A stretch of DNA of 64,000 bases from Paenibacillus antri (GTDB lineage Bacteria > Bacillota > Bacilli > Paenibacillales > YIM-B00363), in NCBI RefSeq assembly GCF_005765165.1, contig NZ_VCIW01000004.1:148542-212541 (forward strand). Reading direction: 5' to 3'. Below, in pieces: positions 50,255 to 58,712 of the stretch. Within the stretch, counting starts at the first letter, position 1. Each line of letters begins with the position of its first letter. Position numbers and translations under genes: made by a program. The notes beneath the pieces were generated by a model. It was not told the origin of the DNA. It made no database searches and saw nothing but the letters and a program-made list of their open reading frames with translations.

Positions 50255-51334
50255 ATGACTTCCACTCCGATTCGCGTCGGCATTATCGGCCAAGGCCGCA
50301 GCGGCCGCGACATTCACGGCAAGCTTCTCGTGCAGCTGCCGGAGCAGTACCGCATCGCGGCGATCGCGGACTCCCTTCCGGACCGCCAAGCGCGCGCGAG
50401 AGAAGAGTTCGGCTGCAATCCATACGCGACTTGGGAGGAGATGATCGAGCGCGAGCCGTTGGATTTGATCGTGAACGCGTCTCCGAGCCATCTTCATTTT
50501 CCGATTACCCTCGAGTTGTTGAACCGCGGCTTCAACGTGCTGTGCGAGAAGCCGCTGGCGAAATCGCCGGAAGAAGTCGACGAGCTCATCGCGGCGTCCA
50601 AGCGTTCGGGCAAGCTGTTGGCCGTGTTCCAGCAATCCCGGTACCACCCGGCGTTCCAACAGATTCGGAAGGTGATTGATTCCGGCGTGTTGGGCCGCAT
50701 CGTCCAGATCGACTTCAGCTTGAACGGCTTCGCTCGCCGATGGGACTGGCAGACGCTGCAAAGCAACAACGGCGGCAACTTGATGAATACGGGACCTCAT
50801 CCCGTGGATCAGGCGCTTCAGCTGTTCGGAACGGATGCGATGCCGCAGATTACTTGTATCATGGACCGCGCCAATACGTTCGGCGATGCGGAGGACTACG
50901 TCAAGCTCCTGATGCGAGGGCAGGGACGGCCGACGATTGACATCGAAATTTCGTCGTGCTGCGCGTATCCGCAGGATTCCTTCAATATTCAAGGCACGAA
51001 CGGCGGATTGCACGGCACCGCGGATCGCTTGGAATGGAAATATTTCAAGCCCGAGGAAGCGCCGCCGCAGCAATTGATTCGGGAGCCGCTCATTTCGGCC
51101 TCCGGACTGCCCGCGTATTGCAGCGAGACGCTGACCTGGCACGAAGGCGACTGGACGATGTCGCTTCCGGAAGGGCAGAGCTTGTTCGGATACATGACCG
51201 AGCGGCTGTACTTGATGCTTCATGGCGCGCTGACGGCGGGCGCCGAGCTGGAAATTACGCCGGAGCAGGTGCGCCAGCAGATGCGGGTCATGGAAGAATG
51301 CAGACGCCAAAACCCGCACATTTACAGCGCCTGA
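50255..51334 (+). CDS. Gfo/Idh/MocA family oxidoreductase (2)
   Basis: 359 aa. The dinucleotide fold is GIIGQGRSGRDIHGKLL, with the EKP motif FNVLCEKPLAKSPEEV. The C-terminal domain has NNGGNLMNTGPHPVDQALQLFG, the usual catalytic His region. It probably oxidises or reduces a sugar hydroxyl with NAD(P). It is distinct in sequence from the neighbouring two family members. It starts 17 bases after the AraC regulator and ends 3 bases before the third family member, so these two are surely co-transcribed. GAGGGA lies 7 bases before the ATG. Confidence 0.92.
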   Translation: MTSTPIRVGIIGQGRSGRDIHGKLLVQLPEQYRIAAIADSLPDRQARAREEFGCNPYATWEEMIEREPLDLIVNASPSHLHFPITLELLNRGFNVLCEKPLAKSPEEVDELIAASKRSGKLLAVFQQSRYHPAFQQIRKVIDSGVLGRIVQIDFSLNGFARRWDWQTLQSNNGGNLMNTGPHPVDQALQLFGTDAMPQITCIMDRANTFGDAEDYVKLLMRGQGRPTIDIEISSCCAYPQDSFNIQGTNGGLHGTADRLEWKYFKPEEAPPQQLIREPLISASGLPAYCSETLTWHEGDWTMSLPEGQSLFGYMTERLYLMLHGALTAGAELEITPEQVRQQMRVMEECRRQNPHIYSA

Positions 51335-51337
51335 CCG

Positions 51338-52576
51338 ATGACGATCAACATGCGCAGCGCGTTATTAATCGGCACCGGCGGATTCGGGAACGTTCATTTG
51401 CGCGAGCTGACCCGTCTCGAGGACGAAGGCGTCCTCCGGCTGGCCGCCGCGAGCGACGTGCGCGTTCCGGAACAATCGGCGAAGCTGATCGCGGATCGCG
51501 GCCTACGGGTGTATAGCGATTACCGGGAGATGCTGGCCGCGGAAACCGGCGCGGACTTCGTCATCGTCTCTACTCCGATCCAGCTCCACGCCCCGATGTG
51601 CTGCGACGCGATGGAGGCGGGCTACCACGTGCTGCTCGAGAAGCCGCCGGGCGCCACGATCCAAGACGTCGACGCCATCGCGGAGACGGCACGACGGACC
51701 GGCAAGCTGTGCGCGGTCAACTTCTTCGCTCCGTCCCGTTCGGCGCTCGAGCGGATCGTAACGATCGCGGCGTCCGGCGACGTCGGCCGGATTCATAGCA
51801 TCAAGGGGCTCTCGCTCTTGACGAGAACGCATGCGTACTTCAACCGCACCCCGTGGGCCGGGAAGCTCCGAGCGAACGGCGCCGTCGTATTGGACGGCGC
51901 GTTCCACAATCCGGCCGCGCACTTGCTCTACAGCATGCTGAAGTTGGCGGAGCTCGTATCGGGTCCGGACGGAACGGGGAGCGGCGCCGATCCGCTCCGC
52001 GTCGCGGCGGAGATGTATCACGCCAATGCGATCGAGAGCGACGACACGACCTCGATGCGCATCGAGCTTCGCGACGGAACGACGCTTTGCTTCTACGTTA
52101 CGTTGTGCGCCCGCCGAGCCGAAACGCAGCGCATTCGGCTGGAGGGAACCGAAGGCGCGATCGAGTGGGATTACCAGGATCAAGTGACGGTATGGAGCAA
52201 GGGGGAAACGCGGAGCTTCGATTGCGGCGAAGGAAGCGTCCTCGAGCGTCGGTACCGGAACTTGATGCGGGCGATCGAAGGGGTGGACGACCGCTTGGAC
52301 GTCTCGATCGAATCCGCCCGCCGATTTACGCTAGCCGCGAACGGCGCCTTCGAATCGGCTGGGCGCATCCGAACGGTGCCGCCGGCATTCGTGGTTCGGT
52401 CGACGGACGCCGATCAGCCGGGTTCGTACATTGAAGGGATCGAAGCGACGTTGAAGGAGGCTTTCGCCGCCGGGAAGCTGCTTTCGGAGACGGGGGCGCC
52501 GTGGGCGGAGCCGTCGACGCCATTCGACGTAAGCGATTACCGGCATTTTCCTCAGCGCTTTCGTTTTTCCGAATAA
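51338..52576 (+). CDS. Gfo/Idh/MocA family oxidoreductase (3)
   Basis: 412 aa, longer than its two neighbours. The nucleotide-binding segment is LLIGTGGFGNVHLREL, with the EKP motif in YHVLLEKPPGATIQDV. The substrate domain contains NGAVVLDGAFHNPAAHLLYSML, where the His matches the common catalytic position. The extra C-terminal residues (after AGRIRTVPPAF) may complete an oligomer or substrate lid. It follows the second oxidoreductase by 3 bases. Two consecutive enzymes of this family suggest oxidation and later reduction of the same sugar around an isomerisation or cleavage step, but this is inference. Confidence 0.9.
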   Translation: MTINMRSALLIGTGGFGNVHLRELTRLEDEGVLRLAAASDVRVPEQSAKLIADRGLRVYSDYREMLAAETGADFVIVSTPIQLHAPMCCDAMEAGYHVLLEKPPGATIQDVDAIAETARRTGKLCAVNFFAPSRSALERIVTIAASGDVGRIHSIKGLSLLTRTHAYFNRTPWAGKLRANGAVVLDGAFHNPAAHLLYSMLKLAELVSGPDGTGSGADPLRVAAEMYHANAIESDDTTSMRIELRDGTTLCFYVTLCARRAETQRIRLEGTEGAIEWDYQDQVTVWSKGETRSFDCGEGSVLERRYRNLMRAIEGVDDRLDVSIESARRFTLAANGAFESAGRIRTVPPAFVVRSTDADQPGSYIEGIEATLKEAFAAGKLLSETGAPWAEPSTPFDVSDYRHFPQRFRFSE

Positions 52577-52593
52577 CGACGATTCAAGGTCTG

Positions 52594-52620
52594 CTGCCGA
52601 CGCGCGGCAGGCCTCTTTCC
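52594..52620 (+). terminator. Weak hairpin after the third oxidoreductase gene
   Basis: CTGCCG-ACGCG-CGGCAG forms a short GC-rich hairpin followed by GCCTCTTTCC. The T content is low, so read-through into the peptidase gene is likely. Confidence 0.4.
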
Positions 52621-52655
52621 TATACCGTTCCTTAGGAAATGGAGGATGAAGAAAT

Positions 52656-53453
52656 ATGAAATTTTACGTCAGCGTGGATATGGAAGGCATCGCGGGGATC
52701 GCCCTGCGAGAACAGACGATGCGAGGGGAACCGTTCTACCAGGAAGGGCGGCATCTATTGACGGAGGAAGTGAATATCGTCGTAGAAGCGCTGGTTCAAT
52801 CGGGCGCGACCGAAATTATCGTGAAGGACGCCCATGCGACGGGCTTTAACTTCTTGTACGATCGGCTGCACCCCGCCGCCTCCTACGTCCTCGGCCCGGT
52901 TCCGATGTCGAACCGATTCGCGGGGGTCGACGAGACGTTCGCCGGGGCGCTGCTGCTCGGCTATCACGGGATGGCGGGAACGCCGGGAGCGATACTCGAC
53001 CATACGTACAGCACGGCGGACGTGTACGGGTTGGAACTGAACGGCGCCCCGATCGGGGAGATCGGCGTCGACGCGCTGTTGTTCGGGCTGCGCGGCGTGC
53101 CGGTGGTGTTCGTCTCCGGCGACGATAAAACCTGCGCCGAGGCGGAACGCCAATTGGGTACGGTCCGAACGTACGAAACGAAGAAGGGGTTGGGCCGGCA
53201 TTCGGGCTTGTTGAAGGCGCCGAGAAGGGTGCACGAAGAGATCGGCGACGCCGTGAAAGAAGCGGTCGTCCGCAGAGCGGCCTGCAAGCCTTATACGATT
53301 CAAGGACCGTACGAGATGAAAGTCGAATATACGAGCACCCGTCTCGCGGACGGCCGGTATTGCGACGAGATCGACACGTTCCGCGCGGACGGCCGGTCGG
53401 TGCTGCTTCGCGACGACGACCTGCTCCGACTGCTGTCGAGAACGTTCGGATAA
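52656..53453 (+). CDS. M55 family D-aminopeptidase (DppA-like)
   Basis: 265 aa. All zinc-site and catalytic positions of B. subtilis DppA can be placed at nearly the same numbers: Asp8 and Glu10 in SVDMEGIAGI, His60 in KDAHATG, His104 in GYHGMAGT, nucleophile region His116 in DHTYS and Glu135 in IGEIG. DppA forms a decameric D-aminopeptidase that releases D-Ala from peptides. It lies within sugar-catabolic genes and not in a dpp transporter operon, so wall-peptide salvage or another amide substrate is possible. GGAGG lies 10 bases before the ATG. Confidence 0.93.
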   Translation: MKFYVSVDMEGIAGIALREQTMRGEPFYQEGRHLLTEEVNIVVEALVQSGATEIIVKDAHATGFNFLYDRLHPAASYVLGPVPMSNRFAGVDETFAGALLLGYHGMAGTPGAILDHTYSTADVYGLELNGAPIGEIGVDALLFGLRGVPVVFVSGDDKTCAEAERQLGTVRTYETKKGLGRHSGLLKAPRRVHEEIGDAVKEAVVRRAACKPYTIQGPYEMKVEYTSTRLADGRYCDEIDTFRADGRSVLLRDDDLLRLLSRTFG

Positions 53454-53607
53454 GGCGGTCCCAGGCGTTCCGCAACGCTCCTTAGAAGGATAATAGTTTC
53501 CCAGTAAAGTTTAGCATTGCCCCGTATATCCCCGGCGTCGTTCGATCTACCATTAGAGAAGATCGCGAACAGGCAGACGAAGCGACAGATCGATCGGGAG
53601 GGGAACG

Positions 53608-56154
53608 ATGGCACCACATCAGACGCTGTACATCAAGCTGCAGGAGCGTTGGAAAATCAAAGCGTTCGACCGGGCGGAAGACATCCCCGGCGCCGTCCAC
53701 GAAGCCGGCTTCGAGGAATCGGGCTGGTTGGAAGCGGCAGTGCCGGGGGACGTGCATTCTACGCTGCTTACCCACGGCGTTATCGAAGATCCTTATTATT
53801 CGACCAACGACCAGGCTTGTCGATGGATCGAACGGAAAATTTGGGTATACCGGTTGGAATTCGATGCGCCGGATCATCGGGACTTCAGCAGTACGCTCCT
53901 TCGCTTCGACGGTCTCGACACGCTGGCCGAGGTGTTCGTTAACGGGCAATCCGCGACGGTGTGCGAAAACATGTTCGTCCCCGCCGTCGCCGAGCTGACC
54001 GGAAAGCTGAAGGATCGCGGCAACGTCGTCGTCGTTCGCTTCGACTCGGTCGTCGCGTATGCCGAGAAGCAGGACGTGTCCCGATTCTGGTCCAAGGTCA
54101 ATTACGAGCGGATTTGGCTGCGCAAGTGCGCGTGCAACTTCTCGTGGGATTGGAGCCCGCGCGTCGTGACGGTCGGCATCTGGAAGGACGCATGGTTGCA
54201 GCAGATCCGCAAGGCGAAGATCGAGCACCTGTTCTTCCGGACGCTGTCGATCGGGCCCGACGTGGCGGAGGTGGCGGTCGATGTTGAGGTCGGCCGGTTC
54301 GATAACGGGGAGTCCCGTCTTACCGCTGAAATTCTGCTCGAAGGCTGCGATCGGCCGGACCGTTACGAGGTCGAGGTCGTCGACGAACGAGCGACCCTCC
54401 GATTCCGCGTGGATGAGCCCGAGCTTTGGTGGACGTTCGATCATGGAAATCCGTTCTTGTATGAGCTTACCGTCCGATTGAAGGCGGATGGGCGGATCGT
54501 CGACACGGCCGTCGAAGAGGTCGGCATTCGCACGATCGAAGTCGCGCTCCGCTCCGAGACCGGAAGTCCCCGGTTTACGTTCGTCTTGAACGGCAAGCCG
54601 ATCTACGCGAAGGGCGCGAACTGGATCCCCGCCCACAACTTCATCGGCGCGATCCGGGACGAGCGGTACGCGGATCTGATCGCGCTCTCCCGCGAAGCGA
54701 ACATGAATATGCTTCGGGTGTGGGGCGGCGGGGTATACGAGAAGGCGGCGTTTTACCGCGAATGTTCGCGGCAGGGATTGCTCGTCTGGCAGGACTTTAT
54801 GTTTTCCTGCAGCGAGGTGCCCGATTACGACGCGGGGTTCATGGCGAACGTCCGCGAGGAGATCGTCGCGAACGTGAAGATGCTGCGCAGCTATCCGTGC
54901 GTCGCGATCTGGGCGGGCAACAACGAAAACCAAGCGATTCACAGCGAGAAGATGTATTACCGCGGCGACTACCGGTTTTACGGAGAGAAAATTTTCCACG
55001 AGCTCATCCCGGAACTTCTGGAGTCGTTGGACGCGACGCGATTGTATTGGCCGAGTTCTCCTTGGGGCGGCAACGACGCGAACAGCTTCGACGAAGGGGA
55101 TACGCACAATTGGGCCGTATGGGCCGGCGACGTGTACCCGCGGAAATACGGCGAACCGTCGAAGATGGACGTGTCGCCGTACGGCATCTCCTATCGCCGG
55201 TACGCCGAGGACACGTCGAAATTCAGCAGCGAATTCGGCATTCACGGAAGCACGGTGAAGGAGACGCTTCGCCGGAACATCCCGGAATCCGAATTGTATT
55301 ACGGCAGCTTCGAATTGGATTACCGGAACAAGGATTACGAGCCGGAGAAGGCGGACATCACGATGGCCGGCTACTCGGGACTGCCGACCGACTTGGATCA
55401 ATATATCGACTTTTCCATGCTGTGCCAAGCCGAAGGGTTGAAATTCGGCGTCGAGCATTTCCGCCGGAGAAAACCGGAAAACAGCGGCTCGCTCATCTGG
55501 CAGCTGAACGATTGCTGGCCGGGGATCAGCTGGAGCTTGATCGACTATTACTTATTTCCGAAAGCGTCCTATTATTATGCTCGAAGGTTTTACCAGCCGA
55601 TCCTGCTCTCCTTCAAGGAGGAGGAGGGGCGAATTTCCGTTTGGGCGACGAACGACAGCTACGAACCTTACGAGGATACCGTGACCCTGAGCGTGCAAAA
55701 TTGCTTCGGCAACGCGACATATGAGTGCGCTTACTCGGTCCGCGTCGAACCGAACGGCTCGAAGTCGATCGTCGAGTTCGCTCCTGAGGAGATCGAATGG
55801 CGGTTCGGCGTCATCGACAAACGCAGCCACTTCATCGCGATTCGCAGCGCGAGAGACGACGTATACGACAACCACTTCTTCTTCGCCGAGCAGAAGCAGC
55901 TGCGCTTCGCCCCTTGCCGGCTGAAGGTGTCGATGGAAGAGCGGCCGGGAGAGATCCGGATTACCGTCGCGACGGATCGATTCGCCCGCTTCGTGAAGCT
56001 GGAGTGCGGAATCGATCATACGATGTTTTCCGACAATTACTTCAATCTGGCGCCTGGCGAGAAGAAGACGATCTTCGCGGCCAATCGCAAGGGAACGCCC
56101 GTCGCTCCCTCGGATATTCGCGTCGGCGCATTGAACGGAAGCAAAGCTCGCTAA
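53608..56154 (+). CDS. GH2 beta-mannosidase-like glycoside hydrolase
   Basis: 848 aa, the normal length for family 2 beta-mannosidases. An N-terminal jelly-roll (VPGDVHSTLLTHGVIEDPYY, WVYRLEFDAP), an immunoglobulin-like domain and a TIM barrel follow in order. Acid/base Glu440 is in AIWAGNNENQ and nucleophile Glu542 in FSSEFGIHG. The phrases NMLRVWGGGVYE and LIWQLNDCWPGISWSLIDY are typical of mannosidases in this family. There is no signal peptide, so it should cleave imported beta-mannosides or mannan-derived oligosaccharides in the cytoplasm. The ABC permeases at the right end of the window could supply them. GGGAGGGG precedes the ATG. A DUF4091 gene follows 34 bases later. Confidence 0.92.
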   Translation: MAPHQTLYIKLQERWKIKAFDRAEDIPGAVHEAGFEESGWLEAAVPGDVHSTLLTHGVIEDPYYSTNDQACRWIERKIWVYRLEFDAPDHRDFSSTLLRFDGLDTLAEVFVNGQSATVCENMFVPAVAELTGKLKDRGNVVVVRFDSVVAYAEKQDVSRFWSKVNYERIWLRKCACNFSWDWSPRVVTVGIWKDAWLQQIRKAKIEHLFFRTLSIGPDVAEVAVDVEVGRFDNGESRLTAEILLEGCDRPDRYEVEVVDERATLRFRVDEPELWWTFDHGNPFLYELTVRLKADGRIVDTAVEEVGIRTIEVALRSETGSPRFTFVLNGKPIYAKGANWIPAHNFIGAIRDERYADLIALSREANMNMLRVWGGGVYEKAAFYRECSRQGLLVWQDFMFSCSEVPDYDAGFMANVREEIVANVKMLRSYPCVAIWAGNNENQAIHSEKMYYRGDYRFYGEKIFHELIPELLESLDATRLYWPSSPWGGNDANSFDEGDTHNWAVWAGDVYPRKYGEPSKMDVSPYGISYRRYAEDTSKFSSEFGIHGSTVKETLRRNIPESELYYGSFELDYRNKDYEPEKADITMAGYSGLPTDLDQYIDFSMLCQAEGLKFGVEHFRRRKPENSGSLIWQLNDCWPGISWSLIDYYLFPKASYYYARRFYQPILLSFKEEEGRISVWATNDSYEPYEDTVTLSVQNCFGNATYECAYSVRVEPNGSKSIVEFAPEEIEWRFGVIDKRSHFIAIRSARDDVYDNHFFFAEQKQLRFAPCRLKVSMEERPGEIRITVATDRFARFVKLECGIDHTMFSDNYFNLAPGEKKTIFAANRKGTPVAPSDIRVGALNGSKAR

Positions 56155-56188
56155 GGGCTTGCCCAATATGACGATAAGGAGCCGTGTC

Positions 56189-57964
56189 ATGAGCAACAGT
56201 TTCTTGATTCACGATATGATCCGGATCTGTCCGCAAACCGGCGAGGCGTTGGAGGAACAATCGACGCCTGCGGTGGGCCGAGAGCAGTCGATCGGCCTTG
56301 TCTCGCCTCGGAACGGGTACGTATCCTTCCAAATCATCGTAGGGCTCGACGGCGCTACGGACGCCGACATTCGAATCTCGGCCGAGCCGTTGAAGGGCGA
56401 ATTCGGCGAGATCGAAGCCGAAGAATTCGTCTATTACGCCGAATGGTATCACCGCGTGAAGGGGAAGTATTATCCCGATGCGCTCGTGCCGCTGGAGGAA
56501 GGCGCCTCTTCGCCGCGAACGTTCTCCGCGATCGTGAAGAAGAACGATGTGCAAGATCAAGCGTATGCCGCCTGCTGGGTAGATCTGTTCGTTCCTTCGG
56601 ATATTCAACCGGGCGAATACCGCGGGGCGATCCATGTGACGACGGCGGCGGGGACCGGTACGCTCGATATTCGCCTTACGGCGCTTACGACGGTCGTGCC
56701 GAACGAATCGTATATCGTCGCCGATCTGAATAGCTACGCGGACAATATTTCCAAGCGGATGGATTACTTGCGAAACAACGAGCATCGATACGAGGACGGC
56801 ACGTATAACGAGGTGGAACGCCGCTTTTTCCGAATGGCTCACGAGCACCGCTGCTTGCTGCATTACTTGCCGTACCAGCATTCCGGGAAAATTCCGTCCG
56901 CGTTCATTCCGGAGGTGGAAGGACGAGGCAAGAACATTCGGGTGAAGGACTGGTCGCGGTTCGACGAACACTTCGGCTCGTATTTCGACGGGTCCGCGTT
57001 CGAAGGAACGAAACGAGGACCGATCCCGCTGCCGTACAGCTATTTGCCGTTTAATTTCCATTGGCCCGCGGATTACGTCAAGTTCGGGACGAAAGGGTAC
57101 AAGACGGAATTCGCGACGATCCTGGAAGAGTTCCATCGGCACTTCACCGAGAAGGGTTGGCTCGGAACGAAGTTCGAATTGTTCCTGAACCATAAGAAGC
57201 GTTATAAACTGTTCCCGTACGACGGCGACGAGACGAGATTTATGTGGGACGAGAAAATCAACGATATTTTCTACGATCTTGCGAAGGACGTGTTAGAGAG
57301 GAAGGACGGGGCGCAGTTTATTTTCCGAACCGATTCCAGTTGGAGTTATGGTCACCATTATGAAAAATACGCCGATTTGATCAAGTTGTGGGTCGTCAAT
57401 CAGCAAATTTTCTCTTGGTTTCCGGAAGGCCTGGGCGTGCTTCGCGAGGCCGGCTGCGAGGTGTGGACGTACGGTACCGCCGCATCCATCCATGAACCGC
57501 TGCTCGCGTCCGCGATCGCCCCGCTTACCGCCGTGGCCAGGGGAGTGGACGGGTTCGTGTATTGGGAGAGTACGTTATGGGGCGACCGTTGGTACGAGAC
57601 GCCCGATTCGAACGGGAGCACCGCGCTGTTTTACCCGGGGGACCGGTTATTCGGGCTGTTAGGTCCGATGCCGTCGATCCGCCTCAAGACGCTCCGCAAC
57701 AGCGGGCAGGTCGCGGATTGCGCGGAGCGGTGGATCCGCGAGCAGCCGGAGGTTCGCAGGAATGCGATTAGGGACGCGTTCGCCGACGCGTTCGACGTCG
57801 AGCCGGACGCCTGGTGGCCGGGCCGGCCGGCGTTCGCGACGCTGCCTCCGCACCAATGGGAGGACCAGATGTTCAGCGATGCCCCGAAGGCCGTGCTCCA
57901 CAAGGGGAAGGCCCCGGACGCGTTCGACGACATGAAGCGAAAGCTGTGGGGAATCTTAGGATAA
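56189..57964 (+). CDS. DUF4091 domain protein, putative glycoside hydrolase
   Basis: 591 aa. The N-terminal part is beta-rich, followed by a TIM-barrel-like region (FLNHKKRYKLFPYDGDETRF, TDSSWSYGHHYEKYADLIKL). A C-terminal DUF4091 domain shows GVDGFVYWESTLW, LFYPGDRLFGLLGPMPSIRL and KTLRNSGQVADCAERW. DUF4091 proteins commonly sit beside glycosidases and are grouped with putative glycoside hydrolases; their substrates are mostly unknown. It lacks a signal peptide and follows the GH2 gene, so it may work on the same imported oligosaccharide. The ATG at 56189 has AAGGAG 7 bases upstream. A TTG at 56159 in frame is less likely. Confidence 0.86.
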   Translation: MSNSFLIHDMIRICPQTGEALEEQSTPAVGREQSIGLVSPRNGYVSFQIIVGLDGATDADIRISAEPLKGEFGEIEAEEFVYYAEWYHRVKGKYYPDALVPLEEGASSPRTFSAIVKKNDVQDQAYAACWVDLFVPSDIQPGEYRGAIHVTTAAGTGTLDIRLTALTTVVPNESYIVADLNSYADNISKRMDYLRNNEHRYEDGTYNEVERRFFRMAHEHRCLLHYLPYQHSGKIPSAFIPEVEGRGKNIRVKDWSRFDEHFGSYFDGSAFEGTKRGPIPLPYSYLPFNFHWPADYVKFGTKGYKTEFATILEEFHRHFTEKGWLGTKFELFLNHKKRYKLFPYDGDETRFMWDEKINDIFYDLAKDVLERKDGAQFIFRTDSSWSYGHHYEKYADLIKLWVVNQQIFSWFPEGLGVLREAGCEVWTYGTAASIHEPLLASAIAPLTAVARGVDGFVYWESTLWGDRWYETPDSNGSTALFYPGDRLFGLLGPMPSIRLKTLRNSGQVADCAERWIREQPEVRRNAIRDAFADAFDVEPDAWWPGRPAFATLPPHQWEDQMFSDAPKAVLHKGKAPDAFDDMKRKLWGILG

Positions 57965-57977
57965 GGGGAATCGAGCC

Positions 57978-58463
57978 ATGAAGCGAAGCACGTATTCTTT
58001 ACTGGAAATCGCAAGGATCGGGGCATTGTTTCTTCAAGGGGATCAGCTGGAAGACGTGATGCCGCCCGAACGCCGCGAATACCCGCTTCGGGTCGCGAAT
58101 TCGCCGAATCCGTTCGCCGTCGGCGACGAGATCGACTTCGTGGAAGATCACTTTAACGCTTTGAAGAGAGTGCTGCTGCTGACCGAACGAATCGATCCCC
58201 GTCGCTCGCCGCTGACGGCGCTTTGGATTCGCCGTCCGGAACAGCCGACGCACGGCGAGGTCATGGTCGCCGGATCCGGCTTACCGCGGGAAGGGTCGCA
58301 TATTCAGGAGCTATGGCCGGAAATCTTGCGCGCCTTCTCCGGGCTTCCGACTCGTTGGGACCGCGAAGGCGGGACGACGGTGTATTATCCGATTCGCAAT
58401 TCGGATGAAGACCTCGTCGGCGTATTGGAAGTTTCGGATAACGTTCCGGAGTTTTTCGTTTAG
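57978..58463 (+). CDS. Conserved-looking protein of unknown function
   Basis: 161 aa, family not recognised. It is soluble, with no signal peptide or membrane segment. The C-terminal TTVYYPIRNSDEDLVGVLEVSDN resembles the last strands of a PAS- or GAF-like sensory fold, which would suit a small ligand sensor, but the resemblance is short. It starts 13 bases after the DUF4091 gene with AAGGGGAA upstream, and it is the last gene before a terminator. It therefore belongs to the same transcript as the GH2 and DUF4091 genes. A regulatory or accessory role in that pathway is possible. No catalytic motif was seen. Confidence 0.65.
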   Translation: MKRSTYSLLEIARIGALFLQGDQLEDVMPPERREYPLRVANSPNPFAVGDEIDFVEDHFNALKRVLLLTERIDPRRSPLTALWIRRPEQPTHGEVMVAGSGLPREGSHIQELWPEILRAFSGLPTRWDREGGTTVYYPIRNSDEDLVGVLEVSDNVPEFFV

Positions 58464-58493
58464 TCCGAACATAATCAGCGATCTATTATCGGA

Positions 58494-58526
58494 AAACGTC
58501 GAGCGATGGTAGGCTCGGCGTTTTTT
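58494..58526 (+). terminator. Terminator after the glycosidase gene group
   Basis: AAACGTCGAGC pairs with GCTCGGCGTTT (one G-U pair) around an 8-nt loop, and six T's follow. The remaining 186 bases to the next start hold no recognised element. Confidence 0.85.
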
Positions 58527-58712
58527 CGTTGTGCCGAGAGGACGCCTAAGACCCGGCGTCGAATAGGTAGAACATCGGAAAGAAGATAAGAATCCCATGG
58601 ATAGTTTACATTTACCGCATAGCGGCGGAGGGACGACAATAAGCAAAATGGATGGAAGGGATCAGCTTCGATTCATGCCGAACGTATGAGAAACCGACAG
58701 GAGCGTGAGACG

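Noticed and set aside
53482..55458. A 658-codon minus-strand open frame opposite the GH2 gene.
   Set aside because: It mirrors the GH2 coding frame and shows no family motif. Long antisense frames are common at this GC content.
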